DNA from: Saccoglossus kowalevskii
Taxonomy: Eukaryota > Hemichordata > Enteropneusta > Harrimaniidae
NCBI RefSeq assembly: GCF_000003605.2
Contig: NW_003116950.1
Span: 340,260 to 363,009, forward strand
Direction: 5' to 3'
Length of the DNA stretch: 22,750 nucleotides
The translations under genes and the position numbers were made by a program. This document shows positions 10,905 through 21,204 of this stretch, piece after piece. How positions within the stretch are numbered: position 1 is the first letter of the stretch; each line of letters opens with the position of its first letter. The notes beneath the pieces were generated by a model that made no database searches, was not told where the DNA came from, and saw only the letters and a list, made by a program, of their open reading frames with translations.

Positions 10905-11301
10905 AAGTCAAGTATGATTTATTGATATTCAAGTTGATGTGACATTGATGTGTACATTAACTATACCGTTTATCATGTGTATTTGCTATATAACTACGGT
11001 GAATCCAGTTGCTCTGCTATACGGCAGTCCTGAGATAACTTTTTCAAAATAATTTTATTTTTAATGGGTTTAATAATTGCTGTACCGTGTCAATCATATT
11101 CTCAAGGAATGGGAGTTTTATTTTCTACAATTGAACGTTTTCTTTTTCACAGTATAGTTTCTAGTCTGTATGCTTGTCTACATTTTCTGTTCTAAATATG
11201 TATTTGTAATAAGACTATATTTTTATTTTGCATAATATTTCCTCAAAGGCGCACATATTTTTTTTATCAAATTAATATTTTTTCTGGATATTTACTATTA
11301 G

Positions 11302-11447
11302 CCGGCAACAGCTATATTCATATGAGCGGCTACAATGTTCAGAATGCAGAAGTAACCAAGGATGATGACAGTTTTAATTTGGATGTTTATCTGACCAAGA
11401 CGGATTTTTTTAACGAAATGATGTGCTTCGTCTCAGCCGCGAGATAG
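11302..11447 (+). CDS. Candidate terminal exon, unknown protein
   Basis: A T-rich acceptor (ATTTTTTCTGGATATTTACTATTAG, AG at 11300-11301) opens into CC GGC AAC AGC. The frame runs 47 codons to TAG 11445-11447. The peptide begins GNSYIHMSGYNVQNAEVTK, continues through an acidic stretch (DDDSFNLDVYLTK) and ends FVSAAR. Codon pattern and residue mix are strongly coding-like against the AT-rich background, where chance peptides are mostly Ile, Asn, Lys and Tyr. The start is phase 1. A variant polyadenylation signal ATTAAA lies at 11729-11734. No family is recognised and no upstream partner exon is secure, partly because of the gap at 10410-10850. Confidence 0.4.
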
Positions 11448-13271
11448 AAATATTTGCCTAAATGTTATCTGCATTTTTAATTCATTATATTACTCAGTAT
11501 TGTTGTAAGTAATCAGTAACTGGCGGGTTTATTGACTATGTGGCGTGACGTGCAATGTTTCAAACACTGTCAGGTGATTTATTCAGGTGTTTCAACACTC
11601 GCGCCTGTTGATGTGTTTATGGGTGGTAGCCGTTTGAATTACAAATGTCACACGGAGAACCGTTTATTATAGTGGCTCGGGTATAAGCTATATACCAGTC
11701 ACAACCAGAACGCTGTGTGTAAATAAGCATTAAAATATTTATCACACCATATTTTACTAATTGTCTATTAATGTGCAGTTTGCTAAATTGTTTAAATTTT
11801 GCAATTAGTGTGACTAAAATATTGATGATGACCTGGTTATAGAATGAGAATGTGTATGGTGTAGACCATACACAACTAGCTTTTCACAAAATCAAATCAC
11901 TAGTTATTTTGTTGGAACAAATTGTATATTTTCATCAGCATTAGTCATGAGTCTAAAAAAACTTTCCCAAATCTTACTTTGCAAGTCATAATGTAGTAGA
12001 AATTTGAGACACATTCTCCAATTTAAGCTAGAAGCCAAGTATCTGATTCGTATGACTGATTTAGGCCTTGCCCATAGACTACTATGAGCAATGATATCAA
12101 CTGATTTTATTGTTCCTAGATAATCTGATCAACACTATTATTCTAGGTCAGAATAATCATGATCTTCACAATATATGCTAAATAATGTAGTGACATTGTC
12201 AATATAGACTATCTTGTGCAATATCATAAACATATCAGGCACGTGAACGTGTATAACTAATATAGGATAATATATTAATATTAATATATTTAATATATAT
12301 CTCATAACCCCATCAGCCAATCAGATTCGCGCATTTTGCAGTCGATATATTTGCATATTAACTTCTCATCGGTTATATTAGACTTTTTGAGTTAGGATAT
12401 AAACAGGGATGTTTTCGCGTTGAGTTTTGTAGGCCTTTGCTCAGTGGCCGAGCAACTGTAAAAGTGAAAAATTATTCAACTGACCATCTTCATAACGATA
12501 GAGGTAAATTTATTCTTTTGAATAAAAATATTTCAGAAATTCCGGGTTTGTTGACAGGTTGGTCAGAGAATGGCTTAATCAAATCAATCAGGACGTGCTC
12601 AAATTTGCGCGAAGAATAAATACATATAAATAAATATATGATATGTATATAATGAACTGATAAATACTACACATACTGTAATTAGTCGTATACAATTGTG
12701 TATTGTCATGTATGTACTATCAACCAGACACACACAAAACACACGGGTGCGTGCAAAAAAATCATATTGTATTGTGTGATTTTTCAACAAACGAACATAG
12801 ATCTATGAAAAGAACACTGTACGTGAGTCACGAAGTGCGTTCTATATATTCAAACCCTCAACCATCCAATCAAATCATCTAATTGCATGTCACGTGCACA
12901 TTACGTATCAAGTTTGTTCTGGTGATTTAACCTATACACATGCTACAATTTACATAAAACTGAGTATTTTGTCTTTGCTTGATGCAGGTCAGATACTTTG
13001 GGTTTTACCCGTTAAAAGATTCATTCACTATAAGGTCCGATTAGACTTTGATTTCCTTATGATACATCCATTCTAATAGAGCGTATAATTTGCACAGTCT
13101 TGGTCACAAAGTATAGGAATTAATGAAATATAATATATCTTCATAGACACAAAGGTTCACAGAAAAGCAGTGTACTTATGCGTCATGCTAATATTTTATC
13201 ACAATATTATTTCTGACACGCAAGCATGACGGCTATTATATGTATACTATACCAATTATAATTACAACTAT
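11448..13271. other. AT-rich DNA, no supported gene
   Basis: Mostly AT-rich, including an A/T palindrome-like stretch near 12265-12300. A minus-strand frame ending at 12138 encodes a peptide ending YCEDHDYSDLE after a T-rich acceptor-like site (CCTATATTAG). It has no partner exon and is not called. A CAAGG and octamer-like ATTTGCATAT (about 12349) are noted without weight. Confidence 0.45.
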
Positions 13272-13340
13272 CTGGACGAAACATTGAGTCAGAATTGGGC
13301 AACCCAGCGATAAGGGTTCTCACCAATGGGTTTTGTCCAG
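13272..13340. other. Compact fold-back (imperfect inverted repeat) of 69 bases
   Basis: The outer arms CTGGACGAAAC (13272-13282) and GTTTTGTCCAG (13330-13340) are inverted complements at 10 of 11 positions, and the mismatch allows a G-U pair. Inside, TTGG (13295-13298) pairs with CCAA (13323-13326) and AACCC (13301-13305) with GGGTT (13314-13318), around the loop AGCGATAA. The element is markedly GC-richer than its flanks. It resembles a small structured RNA, a microRNA-like precursor or a miniature fold-back element. The internal bulges, including 12 bases on the left arm, are larger than in typical microRNA precursors. No target-site duplication is evident. Confidence 0.5.
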
Positions 13341-16069
13341 CCTTAGAAATTCCCAAATTCAGATTTTAAAATTGTGTTTATTCATACGTATAATTTCACT
13401 ACGAACGATTGCCATTGCTCATAAAATATTCATTTAAGTAAATGAAGCCTATAAAATAAAGTACGTTATTACTACCATAATCAAGGTATAATACATGTAT
13501 GTATACATGTATAATGATTAATTGAGTTCGTGTTACCTAATCTTGTAGGAAAATGTCATTTGTCAACAAAATGTATGGGATTTCAAATATTATACACATT
13601 TTTTAGGAAATATCACAGATTAACAAATTAACGATTATTTGTTGCCTTCCATAGATAAATGATGTTATATATATATTACCTTTTCGAGTGTTTCTATTTT
13701 TATATTATCACTGAAAAACCATCTATCTATCAAACCGAATAGATCGATACATGGTTCTGCAATTTACCAAAAACTAAGCTGTACACTAATTGAAGTCTGT
13801 AACTAGACACACATAAGGTTAATGGAGCCACATGATCTTATTAGGGGTGTACAGATACGTGGACAGACATATTTAGCGTCAACTTAGTTTATGGGTTTTG
13901 GCCTCGGAATCCAAATACTAACAATTACAACATGTATAATGTATGCATAGTATTAGGGTTGTATTACATTGACAGGTATTACGATATAATTCCTGATTTT
14001 CATTAACGTTTTCGAAAATTACATTGATGTCACGTTTTGTTACAGTTTCTTGTCAAAAACAAAACATATTTTAGCATATATACACTATATAGGTCATCAA
14101 TTCCAGTATCTAAAATGTCGAGCGTTGACGTCGTTAAAGTTACACATCATCCATAAAGAGAAGCTGTTTAATACATTAGTTAGTATATATTTTATCTACA
14201 ATATAAAATTGTTAATGATTGTTTATGTTAGCAATATAAAATTCAATTTGGATTATACAGTCAGTATTTTTTGACAGTTGTGGTGTTCACTCTACTATTT
14301 CATCGTCATCTAATTATATCAATTTCGGTAGTGAAAAAGGTAATCCAAACAAACTTAAACTTAATTCAAACTTAAATGTAATTCAAATGGTTACTACATA
14401 TTTATTATGAGTTAGTGTGAGGTTACTAGTAGATGTCCAGTCGATGCTAGATTGATCTTTCCTGTAAAACATCTCTATAGCATTGACAAATGATACACTG
14501 CTCTTTGTGCAAAATATAATGGCAGGTAATTGAGAAAAGAAAGTGTTTATTGGGCCATTTATCATTGACAGACAATCTCCGGTCGATTTTATATCATGCG
14601 TGACGTGTATGCCGTGTCTGCTATTTTAAATTGTATGTTTGCATAATTGATGACTTGGTTGAACAGAGAACTGTATCAAAAGCCTGTATGTATATAATTG
14701 ATGAGGCCATGAAATAAAGTTAAGATATCCCGGGGAATTCACCGGGGAAAGGTATATGGTCCATTTAAATGGTTATTGAACACTAAGACAGTTGGTAATT
14801 AAATATGGATGCGCGTCTTTGTACAGGGTAACGATATTGCAGACACCTGTCAATTTTCAACAACTATCATATCATATATATATATATATTTATTGAAGTG
14901 CAAAAATGCAAGTTAAAGTGATCAATGACGGCTCACAAGAAAATAATTGATCAGACCATCATGGTTTAAATCTATGACACAGTTATAGCACACACCGCAT
15001 ATTGATAATAAAGAGTTTAACCTTCCATGTTACCAAATTGGGATAAGGTGGAGGACTGATATAGAACAATAGCTGTTTTACCAAGATGAAAGTTCGATGA
15101 GAAAAACATGATAATAAGAAAAAGATGATGGGAGACTGTTGGTCTCAAATTTGACTTCAAAGTAAAACTATATTCACCTTATGTTGGCATGTGATTGGTC
15201 AATCCTTTGACTGTATACGTCCAAGGGAAAGATAGTAATGTATATCTAAGTAATATGATATGCTGATGGAGTCGATTTAAATAATATTAATTATTCATGC
15301 AAAAAATTAAAATACCGAGTTTGTCTCATTGAATTTTAATCATCGGAATCAACATAGAAACTAACAAAGCGACAGCTGTTGGATTGTCATTATTATTGTA
15401 CATGCGATTTCCTACTATTTATATTCACGTGTTTTCCACGTAAATGACTATGCCAAAATTAAACGATAAATTATGCATACACCATTACGGAAATATATAT
15501 TCGGGTTGTTATAGCATTAAGTGAGTTATGAGGCAACAATCGACGGTTTATTGATGACCAATCATCTTATCAAGCTGAAAATATGTGTTGTATATTATTC
15601 AGCTTTCATAGAGTAGCTATTATTTTTACAATCAACAAGAGCAATATCAAATCATTGATAACTTGAAAGGCGGTATGGATGACAATATAGGGATTTGGAA
15701 TTATTCTTGTGTGCCCATCAATATTTCAATAAATAATCCTAAGACTCAATGATAGTAATAAAATAATCATTAAACTACCAATAATCCTCTTTGCAAATAT
15801 CAAAATGCTCTACACAGCCATTAAACTGATTATTAACGCTAGGATATATAATCCTGAACATAATACTCGTCGAAAATAAAAAAGGTCAGATATTGTCATC
15901 TCTATATCGTATGAGGTTATTTTACAAATACCATCGTACGGGAATGTACGCCTTAGCCGATGAGAACCCGTACTGCACAAGTTCATATTTTGCGATATTC
16001 TCATGGTAACCGTATTATTATATTATATCCTGTATGTACCAATAATTTATTTGGAAATAATAGCCCGAA
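13341..16069. other. AT-rich DNA, no firm gene
   Basis: A 60-codon minus-strand ATG frame (14565 to 14383) with a mixed peptide (middle part VSFVNAIEMFYRKDQSS) lies here, with a possible acceptor inside it but no partner. The word CCGGGGAA is repeated at 14730-14737 and 14742-14749. The first copy sits in GGGGAATTCA, one base off a kappa-B-type site. A 64-codon minus-strand ATG frame (16004 to 15810) begins in a good context (TTACCATGA) and ends in a hydrophobic stretch. It diverges from the plus-strand start at 16070. Confidence 0.45.
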
Positions 16070-16222
16070 ATGACAACGACAAAGGTTGATGCCTGCCCCA
16101 TTGTTTCAGCGTTCGTTGACGTGCTATATTTCAGTCACGTGCTTCATGGTCGGGCATTGAAATATGACAAGGACGAGTTCGTAACACTTTTCAAAACGAT
16201 TGTTTTCGATAATATTTTCGCT
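16070..16222 (+). CDS. Candidate first coding exon, unknown protein
   Basis: An ATG at 16070 with G at -3 (CCCGAAATGA) starts a 51-codon frame that ends exactly at TTCGCT|GTAAGT (GT at 16223-16224), a near-consensus donor, in phase 0. Unspliced, it would stop five codons later. The protein starts MTTTKVDACPIVSAFVDV, has a hydrophobic or aromatic stretch (VLYFSHVL), then HGRALKYDKDEFVTLF and ends VFDNIFA. The block is GC-richer than its flanks and its codon pattern looks genuine. I do not recognise the family. A phase 0 terminal exon candidate is at 16669-16728. The upstream 65 bases separate this ATG from a divergent minus-strand ATG at 16004. Confidence 0.45.
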
Positions 16223-16562
16223 GTAAGTGTAGTGTTATGACTGAATATTTGAAAAGGAACTGAATCTGTCCAACATTCAATAATAAAATTGTGATCAGTT
16301 TTTTCACCATTCAGAGATGAAATAACTGTGACATTTTTGTTTGACTATGACCGTCAAACCGGAATATTGTTTTAGACACAATTGCAAGGATAACTTGAAT
16401 GTGACCCTACACAAGGCTTATGTCGCATGGAATTCTATGTGAAAACTAAGATTCGAGTAGTCTTCATTTTGTCGTCATGTGATTGGGTTCGTAAATATGT
16501 GCACAACGCACATCATTAGATGCACATACACGCTTAAGTGAGAGGCCATCAGACAGAGGCTT

Positions 16563-16608
16563 AGTCACTCAAGATGAAGTCACATTTAACATTTTCCCAG
16601 GGCCTTCG
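16563..16608 (+). CDS. Possible small middle exon with strong donor
   Basis: A strong donor CTTCG|GTAAGT (GT at 16609-16610) closes an open stretch. Two frames are possible. One, in phase with 16070-16222 if the acceptor is GGCTTAG (AG at 16561-16562), reads SLKMKSHLTFSQGL. The other reads VTQDEVTFNIFPGPS and looks more protein-like but is out of phase with that exon. The pyrimidine tract is poor. The ATG at 16574 could also be a separate start. Confidence 0.2.
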
Positions 16609-16668
16609 GTAAGTTGTAATCTTGTACTTTAATCCTTAGGTTCGCTTGAAAAAAATGTATTTCAATAG

Positions 16669-16728
16669 ATTACGCCTCTGGAGACCCTGACGCAACCCTA
16701 CAGCCCTCGTTTTTTCACTTGCAAGTGA
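16669..16728 (+). CDS. Candidate terminal exon of the 16070 gene
   Basis: After the acceptor GTATTTCAATAG (AG at 16667-16668) the phase 0 frame reads ITPLETLTQPYSPRFFTCK and stops at TGA 16726-16728. The block is the most GC-rich patch nearby. It joins 16070-16222 directly in frame, which would give a 70-residue protein. A canonical AATAAA is at 17064-17069. Another frame (phase 1, starting YASGDPDATLQP) and the minus strand are also open, so frame and strand are uncertain. Confidence 0.3.
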   Translation: MTPLETLTQPYSPRFFTCK

Positions 16729-18446
16729 TTTAATGTACAACGCCGCTATACTCTATATACTATGTTTCCGTTTCCACATTTTTGCGATTTCCGTTACAAT
16801 TAGACACTAATGACACCCGGAATGTTTTATTAAAAATACAAATCGGAGAAAAAAGATCGACAGCTATTGCCGGTTTAAGGATATAGTAGAGGTTTAAAAT
16901 TAGTAAAATTTACGAGTAAAATTCACACAAATTATTTACATAGAAGAATTATTTTAAATCATATCAAACTATATATGTTCATGTGGTCATGTGACTGCTA
17001 TGTAAATGAATGCTTTGTTGAAGATTCAAATGAGTACTGTAAAAAAATGAAACCACAATATAGAATAAAACATTAGAAACACAACAGTTTGTTTCTTTCA
17101 AATTTTTAGTTTTTGCATCGGTGGAAGCGGTTGTTTAAATTCAGAGAGTGAAATAAAAGAAATCGCTATGATTCCTATGATTATGTAAATTCCATCAACA
17201 ATCCCCGAAAAAAGTGAAAAGACCTGATGTGTGCCTGCTGAGTAGTACTCATTTGATTGATCAGTTTGATGTCAGAATTAAAACAAATATATACACTAAT
17301 TTGCATATCAAGAAATGAATAGTGGAGTTGCTGCAATATTTTTTTTTCGATTGTTGTGAAATCTTGTGTGCCTAATGTTTTGAAGTCCAGCAATTTATAG
17401 GTTATAGATAAGTATTTAAGTATGTTCTAACAGACTTTCAGACTGTATGGTTTATTAATTATTTAAAATCATCAATGCGGTTTGTTAATTTTAATCACTA
17501 TTTTAAGTATGTTCCATTCATGATAGAACTCTTAAATATTCATGGAATAATTATATATACTCATAGATTCTATAAAATATTCATCTTGACTCTATAAAAA
17601 GTTCAACTTGACTAATGTGCTCGATTTACTTTGAAAACGCATTTTCAGATTGGGTCTTCTTAAAACATGCATAATCATAATATACATCATTTACGTTCGG
17701 TCAATAAAAGTGAATTGAAAAATCGCTTCCACGATGGGAGTTGTTTAAATTGTTCGCAGCGAGAAGTTGGTTCAAGCGATATTTTGATACCATGAAACTA
17801 ACTTCACGTCTGCCATGTTGTTTTTCCTGTGATGAATATAGCACGAGTATACTCATGCAAACCGTGTTATTTGTCCACATTATAATAAACGCCATATGGT
17901 TTTTACGATTGTTTCACCAATCAATATGTTTTTGACAGTGATATTATTATCTGTCATTCGACAAAACATTTCAGACACCGTTGATCGCTCATCGATATAA
18001 CGAGTTTGTGACGTCTGTAAACAATCTCTAGTGAAAATTAACTATCACATAAGGTTATGCTAGCATGCTTTTAATACCCAGGCGATACACAAATTACTAG
18101 ACAAATTAAGGTCATAAAAAATTATGGCTCTTCTGAAATCCAACACAATTGCATAGAGTAAAGCTAGTTTCAGCTATTCAAAACAAACCGTGAATGAATC
18201 AATGTGATTATCTTAGCAGACTGATCTAGCACCAGGTGATCTAGCACGTATTGTATTTGTGTGTTGTAGATTCCAAGATAGTTTAACAGATTACACACAT
18301 GGTTGACAGTGATGATGTCAATAGGTCAGCGTTACCGTATCAGTCGTAGACGCTATATCGCAAAGTTTATATATGGCATGTGATTATTTCCACCAATAAG
18401 AAGACATCACTTTGTGATATTGCTTTAGCATATTCATTATCGAAGG
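16729..18446. other. AT-rich DNA, no supported gene
   Basis: Frames are open on both strands across about 17701-17935. The minus one starts at ATG 17895 and contains a possible acceptor before EKQHGRREVSF, but no partner exon is visible. A short tandem word TGATCTAGCAC recurs at 18222-18232 and 18237-18247. Confidence 0.45.
18222..18247. repeat. 11-base direct repeat, 15-base period
   Basis: TGATCTAGCAC occurs twice, at 18222-18232 and 18237-18247, separated by CAGG. This is a small local duplication. Confidence 0.85.
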
Positions 18447-18957
18447 TTATACACGTGGTTTAAGGCGCCGGGATTGCAGCAGTGTATTATGGAAAATTTG
18501 AATGGCGCATCCACCCTCTGTTGCCAAGTTGTTAATCCTGTTTGCTACTAACATGTCACGTACACCATTGTCTGCCTTCAAGGAACGTATTATGGCAGTT
18601 TGGATTACATTTTGCTTATCAATATTTAAAATAAACCTGTGATTTACTGTCATTTCAAATACTCTCGTGGCTGTTCAAAACATGCCTTTGCGTCAAGTAT
18701 GAGGCGATAATCACCTTCCAATATTGATCCACTAATACAATGACATCAACAATGTAATCTGCACATATTAAAAATTGTATACAATAAACAATTAAAATAT
18801 TCATTGCAATCTGATTGTCGGAATATAGTTGAGCATTCCGGGCAGATGACGTGTGACTTGCATACTGAAATATGGACGTCATCTTTTCTGTGCTACACCA
18901 GAGGCACGCCTGGTAGTTTTCCGCACCTAGTTCCAATTTATAAATAAGACTTTTCAA
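18447..18957 (-). other. Two adjacent minus-strand open frames, possible exon remnants
   Basis: On the minus strand a frame from 18957 to 18655 (100 codons, first ATG at 18882) is followed in another frame by one from ATG 18653 to TAA at 18447 (68 codons, open seven codons further upstream). The second has a coding-like peptide (middle part LKADNGVRDMLVANRINN, then ATEGGCAIQIFHN) and an acceptor-like TTTTGAACAG (about 18675). The shift between frames could mean a pseudogene, an intron or chance. No domain is recognised. The GC-richer part is 18447-18560. Confidence 0.2.
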
Positions 18958-18977
18958 AATTTAATTTCAGTCACGTT

Positions 18978-18990
18978 CGTACGTACGTAC
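18978..18990. repeat. CGTACGTACGTAC palindromic repeat
   Basis: Three tandem GTAC units form a self-complementary run. It is short, and function is unknown. Confidence 0.9.
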
Positions 18991-19449
18991 CAAAATATGT
19001 ATATACCATAGTGCATAGCTGTTTAAAGTTCAAATCTATGAGTGGGATACATGGAAAGAGGCATCTGTGAAAGTCACCAGTTGAAATATAAGATCAAGTC
19101 ACATTTATAAAAAATGAGTTACAATCTGAATAACAATGTCCTGCAATATTTAAAATGTGAGAGGTTTCCAAATTTAAATTCATATTTCAATAAGAACGCA
19201 AACAAGGGCTGAGAAATCCAAAGCAAATTGTCATAAACATTAATATGATTTCCGTGACAACCACACATATTTAAATTTTGAATAAAATAGATTATTCACA
19301 GAATAAACAGTTGATTGCAAATGTGACACATTATAATTAATGTATTCAGTTGAAGTTTAAAGGTTGCCTTGGTTAATAATTTAACATAAATATATATATA
19401 TGTTTATATCAGTTCTTTTAATTCAAATTATGGCATTTTTTTGGTCAGA

Positions 19450-19461
19450 GCGCCCTCTAGT
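19450..19461. promoter_or_regulatory. CTCF-like motif
   Basis: GCGCCCTCTAGT, read on the minus strand as ACTAGAGGGCGC, matches the core of the bilaterian CTCF consensus (CCACTAGAGGGCGC class) except for its outer CC. It lies about 350 bases upstream of the candidate start codon at 19802. A weaker relative, GAGGGCGCTA, is near 21614. Binding is not shown. Confidence 0.35.
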
Positions 19462-19801
19462 ATTTGTTTATTTGGAATGCTCTGATTGGATGGAAGTTTG
19501 AGCCTAGCAAGGTGTGATAGAATTGGCCTGTTATGTTCAGATTCAAATAAGCATGAACCACTAATTAGACAGGGAAGTGATACTTATAATGCAGCAAGCT
19601 GATTAATTGCTTTTGTGGAAGAGTTTTTATATTTCCCTGTCAAATGCATTTATTGATCCACTGAAAAATCAAAATAATGTTTCCTTGTAACTTAGACTCT
19701 TATTGATCAAGGCATTTTTGAAATCATGGGTGTTAACTCCTCTCAAGTTATGACCGGTAGTCCCTCGTACAAAAATGGTTGCATCTAATATTGAAAGAAA
19801 G

Positions 19802-19871
19802 ATGGCGGACTATAACGTTGATTTATCTCGTTCTACTCTGGATTACTTGGAGCAAATAAAGATCCTAGAAA
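19802..19871 (+). CDS. Candidate first coding exon (MADYNVDLS...)
   Basis: AAAGAAAGATGGCGGAC is a near-ideal start context (A at -3, G at +4) and also a YY1-like motif common at housekeeping promoters. The frame reads MADYNVDLSRSTLDYL, then EQIKILE, a likely helical N-terminus, and reaches AAA|GTTAGT, a usable but sub-optimal donor (GT at 19872-19873), in phase 1. Unspliced, it stops one codon later. An in-frame upstream ATG at 19775 would add nine residues. The family is not recognised. The strong acceptor at 19993-19994 continues in the matching phase. Confidence 0.4.
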
Positions 19872-19994
19872 GTTAGTATTTATATGCCTGTGTATTTATT
19901 ACTGTCTTTGATTTTCCCAATATGTTTGTTGCTATTGACAATAATTCAGTCCTTTGCAATGCTTCAGTCAATGTTTTCTTCACTACCTACCCAG

Positions 19995-20128
19995 CTCCTC
20001 GTCGGGTGCTATGTGGCTGGTGCAGTATATTTAGCACAGACAGTAGGGCAATTGTCGCATTTAGTGATCCAAGAAAATATTCTATGATATTGGCTGGAGC
20101 TTTTGTTTATATGGAAATTGTCATGTGA
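19995..20128 (+). CDS. Candidate second, terminal exon for 19802
   Basis: The acceptor GTTTTCTTCACTACCTACCCAG (AG at 19993-19994) is strong. In phase 1, matching the 19802-19871 exon, the frame reads PRRVLCGWCSIFSTDSRAI, then VAFSDPRKYSMILAGAF and stops at TGA 20126-20128. Joined, this gives a protein of about 67 residues. The frame is also open upstream of the acceptor, so splicing is not proven. A phase-shifted overlapping frame (to 20087) is less protein-like. The family is unknown. Confidence 0.3.
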
Positions 20129-20381
20129 ATGGCAAACTCGATGGTCAGAAAGTAATTAAAATAAGCACAGGCTTACTCTGCCTACCCCACTATGAATTAA
20201 AAGACAATTTATGGTGGTTTCATGTTTCTTATGCAAAACTATTTTAATTATAAACTTCTATGCTTTTGTACCCAACCGTTGGGATCAATCATACTAAACA
20301 ACAGGTGTCACTATTACTAAGAAAAATGTACTTATTTTATAATAAAATTACTGATATATATATCCGTAAGTGTTTCAACAG

Positions 20382-20466
20382 GAGAACAAAAAACACCATC
20401 CCATATGTTAAAGAATCGATGAGGGAATACAAAGTTTGGTATCTTGTGTACATAAGATTGGCCCAG
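20382..20466 (+). CDS. Candidate internal exon, phase 2-0
   Basis: Between CCGTAAGTGTTTCAACAG|G (AG at 20380-20381) and GCCCAG|GTATAT (GT at 20467-20468) the frame encodes RTKNTIPYVKESMREYKVW, then YLVYIRLAQ, a basic and aromatic peptide. The 85-base length gives a phase 2 start and a phase 0 end. The next acceptor at 20594-20595 continues in phase 0. No donor in phase 2 was found upstream, so the link to 19802-19871 is not established. Confidence 0.28.
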
Positions 20467-20595
20467 GTATATTATCAGAATCTAAAGCAAGAGACGGAAA
20501 TATGTAAGCGTCCTCGGACAGCTCAATAATATGTTGCTGTCTAGTGTTCAGATGATCAAAATTAGTGTGTTTTTATATTTATATGATGTTTTCAG

Positions 20596-20655
20596 TTGCA
20601 TGCAGGTTATGCAAAACAGGAATATATGAAAAAAATGAATTACAACGCAATGTGA
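20596..20655 (+). CDS. Candidate terminal exon, phase 0
   Basis: A very good acceptor (TTATATGATGTTTTCAG, AG at 20594-20595) leads into a phase 0 frame reading LHAGYAKQEYMKKMNYNAM and a TGA at 20653-20655. It joins 20382-20466 across an intron of about 129 bases. A second AG ten bases downstream (GCATGCAG) is an alternative acceptor. A canonical AATAAA at 20881-20886 lies about 225 bases after the stop, a normal 3' UTR length. Confidence 0.28.
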   Translation: MHAGYAKQEYMKKMNYNAM

Positions 20656-21144
20656 TCGTCGCTAATTTGAAAAGATGTTGCAGGATCATTGCAACAGATT
20701 AAATCAAATGTATGAGTGTTGCGGTTGCGGAAAAGAGATGATAATGAAATATATCACTTTAGTAACTAAGGTTAAACGAACCAGCAATTCATCGAGGAAA
20801 CTCGAAAGCTTGGTGTTTAATATCTAAAGCAACATAAATCATATATATATATGTTCTATTTTTATAGAAGAACCTTCCCAAATAAAAGAATTTATATTAA
20901 AAAAATAGTCACTAAACCATGTACTTTCACACTCAAGCAAGAGAAGAGACATCTTGGTGAACTGGCCTTGCACTGTGAGTGTTTTATTGTTTGCAGTCTT
21001 TAAAATACCAGTTTTTTCACAAATAAAAAAAAGAACTCCAGACCTCACATCTTAATATTATTGAGTGGGCCAGCCAAGTTTCCAGATACAAAAATACACA
21101 TAATATTTCTATTTAATTTATTTTATAATATTATCACTGAATTC
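20656..21144. other. Possible 3' UTR and flank, AT-rich
   Basis: Contains AATAAA at 20881-20886 and a second near 21021. A 69-codon minus-strand frame (21048 to 20839) has no splice signals or motifs and is not called. Confidence 0.4.
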
Positions 21145-21204
21145 TTTAAAGTAAATTTACCATATACAAATTAATTTAAAATAAATTTACCATGTACAAA
21201 TCAA
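21145..21204. repeat. 30-base tandem duplication, two copies
   Basis: Units 21145-21174 and 21175-21204 both start TTTAAA and share AAATTTACCAT and ACAAAT. They differ at 3 of 30 positions. This is an AT-rich local duplication with no coding content. Confidence 0.92.

Noticed and set aside
10273-10942. Several open frames of 170-220 codons on both strands
   Set aside because: They run through the run of Ns and the TA repeats. They are artefacts.
13480-13520. Near-palindromic TACATGTATGTATACATGTA
   Set aside because: It is not fully self-complementary and is made of simple ACATGTAT words, so it is likely low-complexity chance.
17701-17935. Opposed 64-codon frames on both strands
   Set aside because: The frames mirror each other and no partner exon could be found. 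An acceptor-like site in the minus frame alone is not enough.
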